5,723 nt of DNA from Paracoccaceae bacterium (GTDB lineage Bacteria > Pseudomonadota > Alphaproteobacteria > Rhodobacterales > Rhodobacteraceae): positions 1 through 5,723 of the forward strand of contig WFPZ01000132.1 of assembly GCA_015487335.1 (NCBI GenBank), written 5' to 3'. The position numbers were made by a program, and so were the translations under genes. The notes beneath the pieces are model-generated. The model worked only from the letters and a program-made list of their open reading frames with translations. It was not told where the DNA came from and did not search any database. Below, piece by piece: positions 5,649 to 5,723 of the stretch (position 1 is the stretch's first letter; each line of letters begins with the position of its first letter).

Positions 5649-5723
<75 letters not shown>

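Overview
The window looks like chromosomal housekeeping DNA from a GC-rich alphaproteobacterium, most likely a member of the Rhodobacterales (Rhodobacteraceae/Paracoccaceae). The evidence is the strongly GC-biased third codon positions, the protein sequences (especially the UPF0262 and DUF2948 family genes and the short RNase E/G type), and the gene order murA - DUF2948 - hisD - UPF0262 - low-molecular-weight phosphatase - infA - maf - RNase E/G, which I recall as typical of that group. The genus cannot be fixed from the sequence alone.

All protein genes are on the minus strand, so transcription runs from high to low coordinates. The upstream block (5559 down to 1308) is: a 47-residue basic small protein (5416-5559), murA (4143-5408), a DUF2948 protein (3667-4143), hisD (2276-3580), a UPF0262 protein (1793-2272) and a low-molecular-weight tyrosine-phosphatase-like protein (1308-1790). 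Most junctions are tight: 7 bp, a 1-base TGATG overlap, 3 bp and 2 bp. The exception is an 86-bp gap before hisD. A 161-bp gap (1147-1307) with GC-rich hairpins and a possible promoter separates this block from a second one: infA (928-1146), maf (340-918, TTG start) and the start of an RNase E/G gene (1-343, GTG start, cut by the window edge). infA and maf are 9 bp apart, and maf and the RNase gene overlap by 4 bases.

On the plus strand the only gene is a complete tRNA-Thr with a GGU anticodon and encoded CCA (5649-5723). It ends exactly at the window edge and is transcribed divergently from the murA block across an 89-bp spacer (5560-5648).

Functionally the window mixes cell-wall precursor synthesis (MurA), histidine synthesis (HisD), translation initiation (IF-1), RNA processing (RNase E/G), a nucleotide pyrophosphatase (Maf) and a phosphatase with three uncharacterised small proteins. 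I see no mobile element, CRISPR array, toxin-antitoxin pair, defence system or sign of recent transfer, and nothing that looks like a new biological system. The points worth a second look are the uncharacterised genes packed between essential ones, the small basic protein ahead of murA, the non-ATG starts with tight coupling, and the structured infA leader. No stretch over 300 bases lacks a gene.
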